Below are positions 15,349 through 24,485 of a stretch of 64,000 bases of DNA, piece after piece (position 1 is the stretch's first letter; every line of letters starts with the position of its first letter). Source of the DNA: Mycolicibacterium mageritense. GTDB lineage: Bacteria > Actinomycetota > Actinomycetes > Mycobacteriales > Mycobacteriaceae. Location: contig NZ_AP022567.1 of the NCBI RefSeq assembly GCF_010727475.1, positions 4,836,001-4,900,000 of the forward strand. Direction: 5' to 3'. The position numbers and the translations under genes were made by a program. The notes beneath the pieces were generated by a model, which was given only the letters and a program-made list of their open reading frames with translations, had not been told where the DNA came from and did no database searches.

Positions 15349-15867
15349 GTGGGGTACCCGGAGAATGTGCTGGCCAATGACGAGCAGGTGGTCCTGCACC
15401 GGCACCCGCACTGGAAGCGGCTGATCGGCGCGGTGCTCGTGCTGATCGTGGCCAGTGCGGCCGCGGCGTTCGTGGCGGCCGTCGTGAACACCACCGACTG
15501 GCAGCCCACGGCAAAGAACGTGGTGTTCATCGTGATCGCCGCGATCTGGGCCATCGTCGTCGGATGGCTGACGGTATGGCCGTTCCTGAACTGGTGGACC
15601 ACGCACTTCGTCATCACCGACCGGCGCGTGATGTTCCGGCACGGGGTGCTCACCCGATCGGGCATCGACATCCCGCTCGCGCGGATCAACAGTGTCGAGT
15701 TCCGGCACGGCCTGACCGACCGGTTGCTGCGAACCGGCACTCTGATCATCGAATCAGCGTCGCAGGATCCCTTGGAGTTCTACGACATTCCGCGTGTCGA
15801 ACAGGTGCATTCCCTGCTCTATCACGAAGTTTTCGACACCCTCGGTTCCGACGAGTCGCCGAGCTGA
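15349..15867 (+). CDS. PH (DUF304) domain membrane protein, Rv3278c-like
   Basis: A 172-residue protein with two membrane helices (LIGAVLVLIVASAAAAFVAAV and NVVFIVIAAIWAIVVGW, the first read in part) and a bacterial PH-type domain (HFVITDRRVMFRHGVL, then RINSVEFRHGLTDRLL). GTG 15349 is 9 bases after the birA stop. The last 46 bases overlap the 3' end of the convergent gtrA gene. Its role is unknown; placement between birA and gtrA/purK is conserved in mycobacteria. Confidence 0.85.
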   Translation: MGYPENVLANDEQVVLHRHPHWKRLIGAVLVLIVASAAAAFVAAVVNTTDWQPTAKNVVFIVIAAIWAIVVGWLTVWPFLNWWTTHFVITDRRVMFRHGVLTRSGIDIPLARINSVEFRHGLTDRLLRTGTLIIESASQDPLEFYDIPRVEQVHSLLYHEVFDTLGSDESPS

Positions 15868-16490
15868 CGCAACCGGGCCCGGCGGCTCGGCCTGCGCAGT
15901 GGTGTCACCGTGCCGGTGGCGCGGTGGTGCTCGGCACGATCCTCGAACGCCTCGGCGATACCGCCGCCGGTGAGGGTGGATTCCAGCGCCAGGTCGGGGT
16001 CGCGACCGAACTCGTCCGGGAACACCCAGCGCCGGAACGCCCAGAATCGGAAGGCCATCTGCAGCAGATTGCCCAGGATGTAGGCCGAGATGAAGTCCGC
16101 GATGTTCTCCACCGTCAGGGACACCTCGGGCACCCGTAGACCCAGCACGTAGCTGGAGAAGTACAACGGCGCCATCGACAGCAACACGCCCACACCGCTG
16201 AACGCGAAGAACAGCAACGCCTCGTGGTGGCGTTCGCGGCCCCCGCGGTTCTGGAAGCTCCACTCCCGATTCAGGATGTAGGACGCGATCACCGCGACGA
16301 TGCCCGCGATGATCTTTGCGGTGACCGGTTTGGGCTCCAGCACCGTCAGCTTGAGGGTGTAGAAGATCGCTGAGTCGATGATGAACGTCGTCGCGCCGAC
16401 GATCGCGAACTTGATCAGTTCGTGATGCCGTTCGGCGAAAGGACGGACGAATCGCGGCAATCGGGCGATTGTCGCATCAGCGAAGGACAC
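15822..16490 (-). CDS. GtrA family membrane protein
   Basis: A 222-residue protein with the four-helix GtrA domain (residues about 25-150): FAIVGATTFIIDSAIFYTL, then KIIAGIVAVIASYILNREWSF split by the usual short loop, and two further helices. The YxxNRxWxF signature is seen as YILNREWSF. GtrA proteins help move polyprenyl-linked sugars across the membrane. The charged C-terminal tail of about 60 residues is encoded over the overlap with the PH-domain gene. It is divergent from purK across 124 bases that hold the palindrome CATGTG-GT-CACATG at 16511-16524. Confidence 0.9.
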   Translation of the reverse strand: MSFADATIARLPRFVRPFAERHHELIKFAIVGATTFIIDSAIFYTLKLTVLEPKPVTAKIIAGIVAVIASYILNREWSFQNRGGRERHHEALLFFAFSGVGVLLSMAPLYFSSYVLGLRVPEVSLTVENIADFISAYILGNLLQMAFRFWAFRRWVFPDEFGRDPDLALESTLTGGGIAEAFEDRAEHHRATGTVTPLRRPSRRARLRQLGDSSEPRVSKTS

Positions 16491-16614
16491 AGGTAGGCAG
16501 TGTACGTAAACATGTGGTCACATGCCGCATCGCTGCCCGCCGCTGAGGCTTAACCGCAGGTCAATGCGCAGGTCATCGCCAGGGCCGCGAACGGCGCATG
16601 ACACCATAGGGACC

Positions 16615-17811
16615 GTGTCGACCACACCAAGAACACCACCCGTAGTAGCCATGATCGGTGGCGGCCAGCTGGCCAGGATGACCCATCAGGCGGCGATCGC
16701 GCTCGGCCAGACCCTGCGCGTGCTGGCCACCGGGCCCGGCGAACCGGCTGCACAGGTCACCCCCGATGTCGTCCTCGGATCACACACCGACCTGGACGCG
16801 TTGCGGAAAGCCGCGGAGGGCGCGTCGGCGCTGACGTTCGACCACGAGCACGTGCCGACCGAGCATCTGGAGCAACTCGTCGCCGACGGGGTGACCGTGG
16901 CGCCGCCGCCGTCGGCGCTGGTGCATGCGCAGGACAAGCTGCTGATGCGCCGCAGGCTGAAGGAACTTGGCGCCCCGGTGCCCCGCTTCACCGAGATCAC
17001 CTCGGTCGAGGACGTGACGGCGTTCGCCGAGTTGATCGGCGGGCCGGTGGTGATCAAGACCGTGCGCGGCGGTTACGACGGCAAGGGCGTCGTGATGGCC
17101 GACACTCCGGAACAGGCCAGGGACATCGTGGCCGGCTACCTCGCCGACGGCGTGGCCGTGCTTGCCGAAGAGCGGGTTGCGATGCGCCGCGAACTCGCCG
17201 CGCTGGTGGCGCGTTCGCCGTTCGGGCAGGGCGCTGCCTGGCCCGTCGTGGAGACCGTGCAGCGCGACGGCATCTGCGTCGAGGTGTACGCGCCGGCGCC
17301 CGACCTGTCCGACGAACTCGGTTCTGCCGCAGCCGAACTCGGGTTGCGGTTGGCGGCCGAGCTCGGCGTCGTCGGTGTGCTCGCGGTCGAGCTTTTCGAA
17401 ACCGTCGACGGCACACTGCTGGTCAACGAGCTGGCCATGCGGCCGCACAACTCGGGGCACTGGACCATGGACGGCGCCGTGACCAGCCAGTTCGAACAGC
17501 ACCTGCGGGCGGTGCTGGATTACCCGCTCGGCGATACCGCCGCGACCGCGCCCGCGACCGTGATGGCCAACATCCTGGGCGCACCCGAGACCCCGTCGAT
17601 GTCGATGGACGAGCGGTTGCATCACCTGTTTGCCAGGATGCCCGAGGCCAAGGTGCACCTGTACGGCAAGGGCGAGCGACCCGGCCGCAAGATCGGGCAC
17701 GTCAACATGATTGGCTCCGACATGGCCGACCTGCGAGAGCGGGCGGTCCGCGCGGCGCACTGGCTGTCGCATGCGGAGTGGACCGATGGATGGGATGAAC
17801 ATGGCAAGTAA
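16615..17811 (+). CDS. purK: N5-carboxyaminoimidazole ribonucleotide synthase PurK
   Basis: A 398-residue ATP-grasp enzyme that converts AIR, bicarbonate and ATP to N5-CAIR in purine synthesis. Motifs are MIGGGQLARM, TVRGGYDGKG (ATP loop), GVLAVELFE, and LLVNELAMRPHNSGHWT. GTG 16615 was chosen because family-like sequence begins right after it; the extension upstream is Arg/Pro-rich. It overlaps purE by about 11 bases. Confidence 0.95.
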   Translation: MSTTPRTPPVVAMIGGGQLARMTHQAAIALGQTLRVLATGPGEPAAQVTPDVVLGSHTDLDALRKAAEGASALTFDHEHVPTEHLEQLVADGVTVAPPPSALVHAQDKLLMRRRLKELGAPVPRFTEITSVEDVTAFAELIGGPVVIKTVRGGYDGKGVVMADTPEQARDIVAGYLADGVAVLAEERVAMRRELAALVARSPFGQGAAWPVVETVQRDGICVEVYAPAPDLSDELGSAAAELGLRLAAELGVVGVLAVELFETVDGTLLVNELAMRPHNSGHWTMDGAVTSQFEQHLRAVLDYPLGDTAATAPATVMANILGAPETPSMSMDERLHHLFARMPEAKVHLYGKGERPGRKIGHVNMIGSDMADLRERAVRAAHWLSHAEWTDGWDEHGK

Positions 17812-18304
17812 GCCGCGCGTCGGCCTGATCATGGGCAGCGACAGTGACTGGTCGGTGATGTCCGACGCCGCCGACGCCCTCGCCGAGTTCGAGGTGCCGT
17901 TCGAGGTCGGCGTGGTCTCGGCACACCGGACCCCGCAGCGCATGCTCGACTACGCCAAGACCGCCGCCGACCGCGGCGTCGAGGTGATCATCGCCGGGGC
18001 CGGTGGCGCCGCCCACCTGCCCGGCATGGTGGCCTCGGCCACACCGCTTCCGGTGATCGGAGTTCCGGTACCGCTGGCCCGCCTCGACGGCATGGATTCC
18101 CTGCTGTCGATCGTGCAGATGCCGGCTGGGGTGCCGGTCGCGACGGTTTCCATTGGCGGAGCACGGAATGCGGGCTTGCTGGCAGTGCGGATCCTGGGCT
18201 CCGGCGACGCCGAGCTGCGGTCCCGGATGGTGAAATTCCAGGCCGACCTGGAAGCCATGGTGCTGGAAAAGGACACCGCATTGCGCGAACGCCTGCTGGG
18301 CTGA
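17801..18304 (+). CDS. purE: N5-CAIR mutase PurE
   Basis: A 167-residue class I PurE that rearranges N5-CAIR to CAIR. The active-site motif GLIMGSDSDWSVM, the conserved SAHRTP, and GAGGAAHLPGMVA are clear, as is the late SIGGARNAGLLAVR. ATG 17801 is used here; ATGs at 17786 and 17795 are also in frame and the upstream one has GGAGTG nearby, so the true start may add 2-5 residues. The gene overlaps purK, so the two are translated together. Confidence 0.95.
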   Translation: MASKPRVGLIMGSDSDWSVMSDAADALAEFEVPFEVGVVSAHRTPQRMLDYAKTAADRGVEVIIAGAGGAAHLPGMVASATPLPVIGVPVPLARLDGMDSLLSIVQMPAGVPVATVSIGGARNAGLLAVRILGSGDAELRSRMVKFQADLEAMVLEKDTALRERLLG

Positions 18305-18322
18305 CCAAGTCGCCCGGCTGAA

Positions 18323-18979
18323 TCAATCGCCGATCAGCTCGCGAATCCGGGGTGTCAGGGACTCGAGCGGTTCATCGGTCGACATCACCACAACGGCGGT
18401 GCGGCCGCCACTGCCCCGGTAGATCGGCCATGCCGCGGCCAGGGCTTCGGCGAGGTCCGACCGCGGGTTGGTCGAATCACCCCGCAGCCATCGGCGCAGC
18501 ACGTGGTTGTGTGCGGCGACCACGGCGTTGGCGAACAGTTCGGCGCGCAGGCCCGCCGTCCAATCCCCGGTCTGCCCGGTCCGCAGGTGTTTGGTGAACA
18601 GTCGGACATATCGCGATACCACGGCCGTCTCGAAATCGCGTAGCGCTGGTACCGAGCGGGTGAGCCGGTACCGCGTCCGCGCGCGCTCGCCCTCGGCGAG
18701 ATAGTTCTCGAAGACCGAGGTGGTCGCCACCGCGATGATCTCGGCGGGTAGCGCCTCGGCGGGCACCGCGGACAATCTCTCGTCGGCGCGGCGCAGCAGC
18801 GCCTCGTGGTCGGGAAATATGAACGCTTCCTTCGATCCGAACTGGCGAAACGCGGTCGTGCGTCCCACCTGCGCGCGTGCCGCGATGTCGTCGACGCTGG
18901 TGGCCTCGTACCCGCGTTCTTCGAACAGTTCGAATGCCGCGCTCACCAGGCGCTCCCGGGTGCTTGGCAAAACAGGCAT
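18323..18979 (-). CDS. TetR-family regulator, divergent from fadE25
   Basis: A 218-residue repressor. Residues 7-55 are the TetR HTH: LVSAAFELFEERGYEATSV, then IAARAQVGRTTAFRQFGSKE. The C-terminal ligand domain has no recognisable subtype. ATG 18979 has AAAGGTG 8 bases before it; a longer frame to 19108 would run through the operator. It is divergent from the acyl-CoA dehydrogenase gene, with the palindrome TGGTACT-G-AGTACCA between them, so it probably controls both itself and fadE25. Acyl-CoA is a plausible ligand but this is not visible in the sequence. Confidence 0.88.
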   Translation of the reverse strand: MPVLPSTRERLVSAAFELFEERGYEATSVDDIAARAQVGRTTAFRQFGSKEAFIFPDHEALLRRADERLSAVPAEALPAEIIAVATTSVFENYLAEGERARTRYRLTRSVPALRDFETAVVSRYVRLFTKHLRTGQTGDWTAGLRAELFANAVVAAHNHVLRRWLRGDSTNPRSDLAEALAAAWPIYRGSGGRTAVVVMSTDEPLESLTPRIRELIGD

Positions 18980-19014
18980 GAGCGCACCTTTCCTGGGACT
19001 GAGTGCCGATGCTA

Positions 19015-19029
19015 TGGTACTGAGTACCA
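19015..19029. promoter_or_regulatory. TetR-type operator between the regulator and fadE25
   Basis: A perfect 7-base inverted repeat around one base: TGGTACT, G, AGTACCA. It lies 36 bases before the regulator ATG and 78 bases before the fadE25 ATG. Confidence 0.7.
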
Positions 19030-19106
19030 AACGTAGCAGGGCGACGCACGCGATGTGCAGTCCGCGCAACATTGATCCAAGAGAGCCGAGAGCTAGGGAG
19101 AAGATC

Positions 19107-20276
19107 ATGGCCGGCTGGGGCGGTAACCCATCTTTCGATTTGTTTCAGTTGCCTGAGGAGCACCAGGAGCTTCGGGCGGCAATCCGTGCGCTGGCGGAGA
19201 AGGAGATCGCCCCGCACGCTGCCGATGTCGACGAAAATGCACGCTTCCCCGAGGAAGCCCTGCGGGCTCTGACTGCCTCGGGGTTCAACGCGATTCACGT
19301 GCCGGAGGAATACGGCGGCCAGGGTGCCGACTCCGTCGCGGCCTGCATTGTCATCGAAGAGGTTGCGCGCGTTGATTGTTCGGCGTCGCTGATCCCCGCG
19401 GTCAACAAGCTGGGCACGATGGGCTTGATCCTGCGCGGCTCCGACGAGCTGAAGAAGCAGGTGCTGCCGACGCTGGCCTCCGGCGAGGCGATGGCCTCCT
19501 ACGCGTTGAGCGAGCGCGAGGCGGGTTCGGATGCCGCGGGCATGCGCACCCGGGCCAAGGCCGACGGGGACGACTGGATCCTCAACGGCACCAAGTGCTG
19601 GATCACCAACGGCGGCAAGTCGACCTGGTACACCGTGATGGCCGTGACCGATCCCGACAAGGGGGCCAACGGCATCTCTGCGTTCGTGGTGCACAAGGAC
19701 GACGAGGGCTTCAGCGTCGGCCCCAAGGAGCGCAAGCTCGGTATCAAGGGCAGCCCGACCACCGAGCTGTACTTCGAGAACTGCCGCATCCCGGGCGACC
19801 GGATCATCGGTGAGCCCGGAACCGGTTTCAAGACCGCGCTGGCGACCCTGGATCACACCCGCCCGACCATCGGCGCGCAGGCCGTGGGTATCGCCCAGGG
19901 TGCGCTGGATGCGGCGATCGCCTACACCAAGGAGCGCAAGCAGTTCGGTACCGCCATCGCCGATTTCCAGGCCGTGCAGTTCATGCTGGCCGACATGGCG
20001 ATGAAGCTTGAGGCCGCGCGCCTCATGGTCTACCACGCTGCGGCGCGTGCCGAACGTGGTGAGACCAACCTCGGCTTCATCTCGGCGGCGTCGAAGTGCT
20101 TTGCCTCCGACGTGGCCATGGAGGTCACCACCGATGCCGTTCAGCTGTTCGGCGGCGCGGGTTACACGGTGGACTTCCCGGTCGAGCGGATGATGCGCGA
20201 CGCCAAGATCACCCAGATCTACGAGGGCACCAACCAGATTCAGCGCGTGGTCATGAGCCGCGCCCTGCTCAAGTAA
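19107..20276 (+). CDS. fadE25: Acyl-CoA dehydrogenase FadE25-like
   Basis: A 389-residue flavoenzyme, the length of M. tuberculosis FadE25. It oxidises acyl-CoA to trans-2-enoyl-CoA using FAD. The two family signatures are present: ALSEREAGSDAAGMRT and the C-terminal QLFGGAGYTVDFPVERMMRDAK, read in two parts. The catalytic base Glu of the IYEGTNQIQR motif is in place. ATG 19107 has AGGGAGA about 5 bases upstream. It is divergent from a TetR gene. In M. tuberculosis fadE25 directly follows purE; here the regulator lies between. Confidence 0.92.
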   Translation: MAGWGGNPSFDLFQLPEEHQELRAAIRALAEKEIAPHAADVDENARFPEEALRALTASGFNAIHVPEEYGGQGADSVAACIVIEEVARVDCSASLIPAVNKLGTMGLILRGSDELKKQVLPTLASGEAMASYALSEREAGSDAAGMRTRAKADGDDWILNGTKCWITNGGKSTWYTVMAVTDPDKGANGISAFVVHKDDEGFSVGPKERKLGIKGSPTTELYFENCRIPGDRIIGEPGTGFKTALATLDHTRPTIGAQAVGIAQGALDAAIAYTKERKQFGTAIADFQAVQFMLADMAMKLEAARLMVYHAAARAERGETNLGFISAASKCFASDVAMEVTTDAVQLFGGAGYTVDFPVERMMRDAKITQIYEGTNQIQRVVMSRALLK

Positions 20277-20289
20277 CGCTCGGCAAGGG

Positions 20290-22083
20290 TCAGTTCGCGC
20301 GGTGCGGGACGAACTCCTGCACTTTGGCTTTGATGCCCTCTTTGACGAATCCCCAGCTGTTCTCATCACCTTCGAGTACGGCCGCGGCGGTCGACTTGAA
20401 CTGCTCCCATGTGGCGTGCGGCGGGATCGGGGGCATGTCGGGATCGGTGTGGACGTCGAGCACCGTGGGGCGGTCGGCCGCCAGAGCCGTGCGCCAGGCG
20501 TCGGCGAGGTCGGCGGGGTCTGTGACGGTCATCGCGCCCAACCCCAGGCTCGCGGCGAACGCCGCGTAGTCGACGTCGGGAAGTGTCTGGGAATCGGTGA
20601 ATTTCGGGGCACCGCCCATGGCTCGCAGCTCCCAGGTGACCTGGTTGAGGTCGTTGTTGTGCAGGACGGCGACGACCAGGCGCGGGTCTGACCATTGCGG
20701 GTGGTAACGCTTGATGGTGATGAGCTCGGCCATACCGTTCATCTGCATGGCGCCGTCGCCTGCGAACGCGATCGCCGGGCGGTCCGGGTGGGCGAACTTC
20801 GCGCCGATCGCGTAGGGCACACCCGGGCCCATGGTGGCCAGGGTGCCCGACAGGGATCCCCGGACGTCGCCGCGGAACTTGAGCTGGCGGGCATACCAGT
20901 TGGCCGCCGAGCCGGAATCGGCGGTGACGACGGCATTTTCGGGTAGCTGATCGGACAGTTCGGCGAACAGGCGCAGCGGATTGACCGGGTCGGCGCTCAC
21001 GTCGGCCTGCATGCGCATGGTCTCCCACCAGCGGCCCACGTTCTTCTCGATCCTTTCCCGCCAGGACCGGCCGGCTTTGCGGTGCAGGTGTGGAATGAGC
21101 GCGCGCAGTGCGGTTTTGGCGTCCGCGACGAGATTGACCTCATACGGATAACGCATACCGATCATCGTGGGGTCGATGTCGATCTGGACGCCGCGGGCCT
21201 GGCCGAACTCCGGCATGAACTGGGAGTAGGGGAAGCTGGAGCCGATGGTGAGGAGCGTGTCGCAGTCGCGCATCATCTCGTAGCTCGGCCGGGTGCCGAG
21301 CAGCCCGATCGACCCGGTCACCCATGGCAGCTCGTCGGACAGTACATCCTTGCCCAGCAACGCTTTCGCCGCGCCGGCGCCGAGCAGGTCGGCGACCTCG
21401 GCCACCTCTTGCCGTGCGTCGTGGGCGCCGGTACCCACCAGCATCGCCACCCGGTCACCCGCGTTGAGCACCTCGGCGGCCCGGGCGATCGCGGCGTCGT
21501 CGGGCGCGATCGCGGGCCAGTCCACCCCGAGGCTCGACGGCACCATCTTGAACTCGTGCGTCGGCGCCGAGTACGGCAACTCCTGAACGTCGGCGGGGAT
21601 GATCAAGGCGGTCGGCGTGCGCTGGGCCAGGGCGGTACGGATTGCGCGGTCCAACACATTCGGCAGCTGTTCGGGCACGTTGACCGTCTGCACATAGGCA
21701 CTGGCCACATCCTTGAACAGGCTCGCCAGGTCGACCTCCTGCTGATAGGAACCGCCCATCGCACTGCGGTTGGTCTGCCCGACGACGGCGACCACCGGCA
21801 CATGGTCGAGTTTGGCGTCGTAGAGACCGTTGAGCAGGTGGATCGCGCCGGGCCCCGACGTCGCCATGCACACCCCCACGCGGCCGCTGAACTTCGCATA
21901 GCCGACGGCTTCGAACGCACACATCTCCTCATGGCGGGCCTGGACGAATGCCGGGCGGTCCTCCGCGCGGCCCCATGCGGCCAGGATGGCGTTGATGCCG
22001 TCACCCGGATAAGCGAACACGTGGCGCACATCCCACTCACGCAGGCGCTGCAACAGGTAGTCGGCGACAGTCAGCTCGGACAT
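20290..22083 (-). CDS. ThDP-dependent enzyme, pyruvate oxidase/acetolactate-synthase-like
   Basis: A 597-residue thiamine-diphosphate enzyme with the three usual domains. The N-terminal catalytic Glu is in ARHEEMCAFEAVGYA, with HVFAYPGDGINAIL before it. The ThDP/Mg motif GDGAMQMNGMAELITI and the later NN of LHNNDLNQ bind the diphosphate. It resembles PoxB-type pyruvate oxidases or quinone-linked dehydrogenases more than IlvB, as no IlvN gene is near. The reaction cannot be fixed from sequence. Its ATG has GAGGAGGGA before it. A 60-base nested hairpin lies 50 bases upstream. It is an insertion relative to the M. tuberculosis order. Confidence 0.85.
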   Translation of the reverse strand: MSELTVADYLLQRLREWDVRHVFAYPGDGINAILAAWGRAEDRPAFVQARHEEMCAFEAVGYAKFSGRVGVCMATSGPGAIHLLNGLYDAKLDHVPVVAVVGQTNRSAMGGSYQQEVDLASLFKDVASAYVQTVNVPEQLPNVLDRAIRTALAQRTPTALIIPADVQELPYSAPTHEFKMVPSSLGVDWPAIAPDDAAIARAAEVLNAGDRVAMLVGTGAHDARQEVAEVADLLGAGAAKALLGKDVLSDELPWVTGSIGLLGTRPSYEMMRDCDTLLTIGSSFPYSQFMPEFGQARGVQIDIDPTMIGMRYPYEVNLVADAKTALRALIPHLHRKAGRSWRERIEKNVGRWWETMRMQADVSADPVNPLRLFAELSDQLPENAVVTADSGSAANWYARQLKFRGDVRGSLSGTLATMGPGVPYAIGAKFAHPDRPAIAFAGDGAMQMNGMAELITIKRYHPQWSDPRLVVAVLHNNDLNQVTWELRAMGGAPKFTDSQTLPDVDYAAFAASLGLGAMTVTDPADLADAWRTALAADRPTVLDVHTDPDMPPIPPHATWEQFKSTAAAVLEGDENSWGFVKEGIKAKVQEFVPHRAN

Positions 22084-22133
22084 GGACGGTTCCCTCCTCG
22101 ATTCGACTTCCGAGGCGGGTACCCGTTCTCACC

Positions 22134-22193
22134 GCGAGCAGTCGCGGAGGTACCCGAAAATCGCGAATACCGGGTACGGGAGTGACTGCTCGC
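22134..22193 (-). promoter_or_regulatory. Nested inverted repeat in the leader of the ThDP-enzyme gene
   Basis: Outer arms GCGAGCAGTC (22134-22143) and GACTGCTCGC (22184-22193) and inner arms GTACCCG (22150-22156) and CGGGTAC (22171-22177) form one long stem with an internal loop and a 14-base end loop. No T-run follows. It could terminate the upstream gene, be a leader structure, or bind a regulator. Confidence 0.5.
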
Positions 22194-22215
22194 GCGGGAA
22201 CGTCGGGCAGCAAAC

Positions 22216-22932
22216 TCAGCCGCGCGTGACTTTTTCCATGGTGCGGCGCCGGTCCATCGCGGCCGGGTCGGGATTGGTCACCTGTACCAGTGACGCGCCG
22301 GCGGCGAAGACCGCGAGCATGTTGTCGATAATCGCGTCGGGGCTGTCCCAGGCTGCGGTCGACAGCACTCGATCGGAGCCGGTGAAACCCTGTGCGGCAG
22401 CGGCGGTTTGCGCGGCCGCCAGCACGTCGGCGGCCGATCGGCCGGCCAGCGCGGGGCCGGGCTGGCGTTCGGGCACGATCTGGTCACCGTGCACGCGGAC
22501 AGACGTCGCGTAGTCGGTCACCCCGACCGGCAGGTCGTCGGCGGGCCTGCCGAAGGGGTCGAGGGACAGCACCGCGACCTCGCCACCCGCCACGGCGTCG
22601 TCAGCTTCGTCGAGCCGGTCGCGCGTGCACAGGGCCATGTCGGCCGGGCCGTCCACCACCACCTCGGCACCGATCCACCAGACCCCGAACAGCACGGCCG
22701 CGGTCTGCCAGTGTGCGGGCAGCAGCACCGCGACCCGGGTGCCGGGGCCTGCGCCCAGCTCGTCGCGCAGGAGGTTGGCGGTCTTGGCCGCCCAGTTGGC
22801 CAGCGTCACCGCCGACAGTTCGATGCGCTCGCCCGTGGCGTCGTCGTAGTAGGTGATCCGCGGGCCTGCCGGATCGGCTGCGAGCAACGGATCCAGCACC
22901 GACGCGGTGACGGTCGCGGTCAATTCACGCAC
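22216..22932 (-). CDS. TIGR03089 family protein (Rv3268-like)
   Basis: A 238-residue protein resembling the N-terminal part of AMP-forming ligases (ITYYDDATGERIELSAVTLANW, read in two parts, then GTRVAVLLPAHWQTAAVLFGVWW), but lacking the P-loop and C-terminal half. This is the TIGR03089 pattern; it is unlikely to be an active ligase. GTG 22932 overlaps the end of the LCP gene by 13 bases, so the two are co-translated. Its role is unknown; linkage to the LCP and rhamnose genes suggests a cell-envelope link. Confidence 0.85.
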   Translation of the reverse strand: MRELTATVTASVLDPLLAADPAGPRITYYDDATGERIELSAVTLANWAAKTANLLRDELGAGPGTRVAVLLPAHWQTAAVLFGVWWIGAEVVVDGPADMALCTRDRLDEADDAVAGGEVAVLSLDPFGRPADDLPVGVTDYATSVRVHGDQIVPERQPGPALAGRSAADVLAAAQTAAAAQGFTGSDRVLSTAAWDSPDAIIDNMLAVFAAGASLVQVTNPDPAAMDRRRTMEKVTRG

Positions 22933-24419
22933 TGTGGGTCGTCGGAACCTGCCGTGATGATCGGCGACGGGGGCGGCGGGGCTTCCTCACCGGTTTGGGA
23001 CGAGCCGGTGTCGGACGAACCGATGCCCGCCGCGGCCGGATCGACGCCGTCCACCGTGGGATCGCTGCCGTCGAGCCCAGAACCCGGGCCGGTGTAGTCG
23101 TCGGCCAGCACGACCCGCACGGACCCGGGCGGCACAGTGCCGTCCTGCGCCACCGGCAGGCCACCGAGATCCTTCGAAACCTGCTGGGCGCCAAGGTCGT
23201 CGGTCTTGGCTGCCAGCACCTGACTGCCCGACAACGGTGCGCCCTCATGGTTGCCGGTGTTGCCCGGCGTGAAGCCCTTGGTGGTCAGCACGTGCGAGAC
23301 CGCGGCGGCCAGACCGTTGATGTCGGTGGCGTTGACCACCTCGACCGTGGTCTTGTCCGGCGAATAGGCCAGCTCTTCGGTCTTGCCCTCGTCCTGGCCC
23401 TCCAGCAGGCTCGTCACCCACTCGTGCACCGCGGTGGGATCCACCCGGACCACGCTCTGCATGCCGTCGTCGCTCCAGCCGTCCTCCCGCAGGATCGGGA
23501 TGGTGGCGAATGCGACGTTGCCCGCAGCGAGCTTCTGCAGCTGCTCGATGAAATCCATGATGTCCCAGCCGTCGGAGATCACCACGGAGCGCTGCACCGC
23601 GTCCTGCAGCCTGCCCAGGGTCGCCGGGCTCGACAGGGTCTTGCTCGAGATCACCTCGTGAGCCAGGGACGCCATCACGGTCTGCTGGCGTGTCACGCGG
23701 TCGAGATCACCGCGCGGCAGGTCGTGGCGTTGCCGCACGAAGCTCAGCGCCTGCGGGCCGTTCAGCTTCTGCCAGCCCGCGGGGAAATCCGCACCCGAAA
23801 GAGGCTCGTAGACGGCATCTTTGAGGCACACGTTGACCCCGCCGAGGGCGTCGGTGATCAGGGCGAAGCCCAGCAGGCCGATCTCGGCGTAATGGTCGAC
23901 GGTGACACCGGTGAGCCCCGCGACGGTCTGGATGAGTTCTTCGCGGGCCGCCTCGGTGGCCTTGGGTTCGGCAGTGGCGGGATCCTCGCCCTCGACTTCG
24001 ACGAGCTGCTTCATCCGGTCCAGCTTCACGTCGCCGAAGACGCCGTTGATCTTCATCTTTCCCCAGCCGGGGGCCTCGACGTAGGAATCGCGGGGGATCG
24101 AGATCGCGGTGGCCGACTTCCCGTTGTTCGGGATGCGCACCAGGATGATGGTGTCGGTGTTGGTCGACACGTCGTCGCCGGCCCGCAGCGTCGCCAGCTC
24201 CTCGGCCGACAACGGGTTGCCGTGCGCGTCGGTGCGGCTGTCCATACCGACCAGCAGGATGTCGATGGCGCCGTCCTCACCGCCCTCGCCGAGTGCCGCC
24301 GAGTTGATGTGGTTGATGCCGGATTCGAAGGACCGGATCTGCGTCCAGGCCACGCCGGTTCCGAGGACCACAGCCGACGCTGCGGTCACAGCAACGGCGC
24401 GGAGTAGGCGGAGTGGCAC
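22920..24419 (-). CDS. LytR-CpsA-Psr (LCP) cell-wall ligase
   Basis: A 499-residue membrane-anchored enzyme that attaches arabinogalactan to peptidoglycan in mycobacteria (Lcp1, Rv3267 type). One N-terminal helix (RAVAVTAASAVVLGTGVAW) precedes the LCP domain, which has ILLVGMDSR, the catalytic Arg region AISIPRDSYVEAPGWGKMKIN, read in two parts, and LSFVRQRHDLPRGDLDR. A LytR_C domain follows (about residues 340-450: VEVVNATDINGLAA). The Ser/Pro-rich tail is disordered. It is divergent from rmlD across 66 bases, which fits a shared role in the rhamnosyl linker. Confidence 0.92.
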   Translation of the reverse strand: MPLRLLRAVAVTAASAVVLGTGVAWTQIRSFESGINHINSAALGEGGEDGAIDILLVGMDSRTDAHGNPLSAEELATLRAGDDVSTNTDTIILVRIPNNGKSATAISIPRDSYVEAPGWGKMKINGVFGDVKLDRMKQLVEVEGEDPATAEPKATEAAREELIQTVAGLTGVTVDHYAEIGLLGFALITDALGGVNVCLKDAVYEPLSGADFPAGWQKLNGPQALSFVRQRHDLPRGDLDRVTRQQTVMASLAHEVISSKTLSSPATLGRLQDAVQRSVVISDGWDIMDFIEQLQKLAAGNVAFATIPILREDGWSDDGMQSVVRVDPTAVHEWVTSLLEGQDEGKTEELAYSPDKTTVEVVNATDINGLAAAVSHVLTTKGFTPGNTGNHEGAPLSGSQVLAAKTDDLGAQQVSKDLGGLPVAQDGTVPPGSVRVVLADDYTGPGSGLDGSDPTVDGVDPAAAGIGSSDTGSSQTGEEAPPPPSPIITAGSDDPQCVN

Positions 24420-24485
24420 GTGCCCAGGCTACTTGTGGGGTGGACGTGAGCCCGGTAACGCGGACCGGCGTGCCAGACTCGGCAC

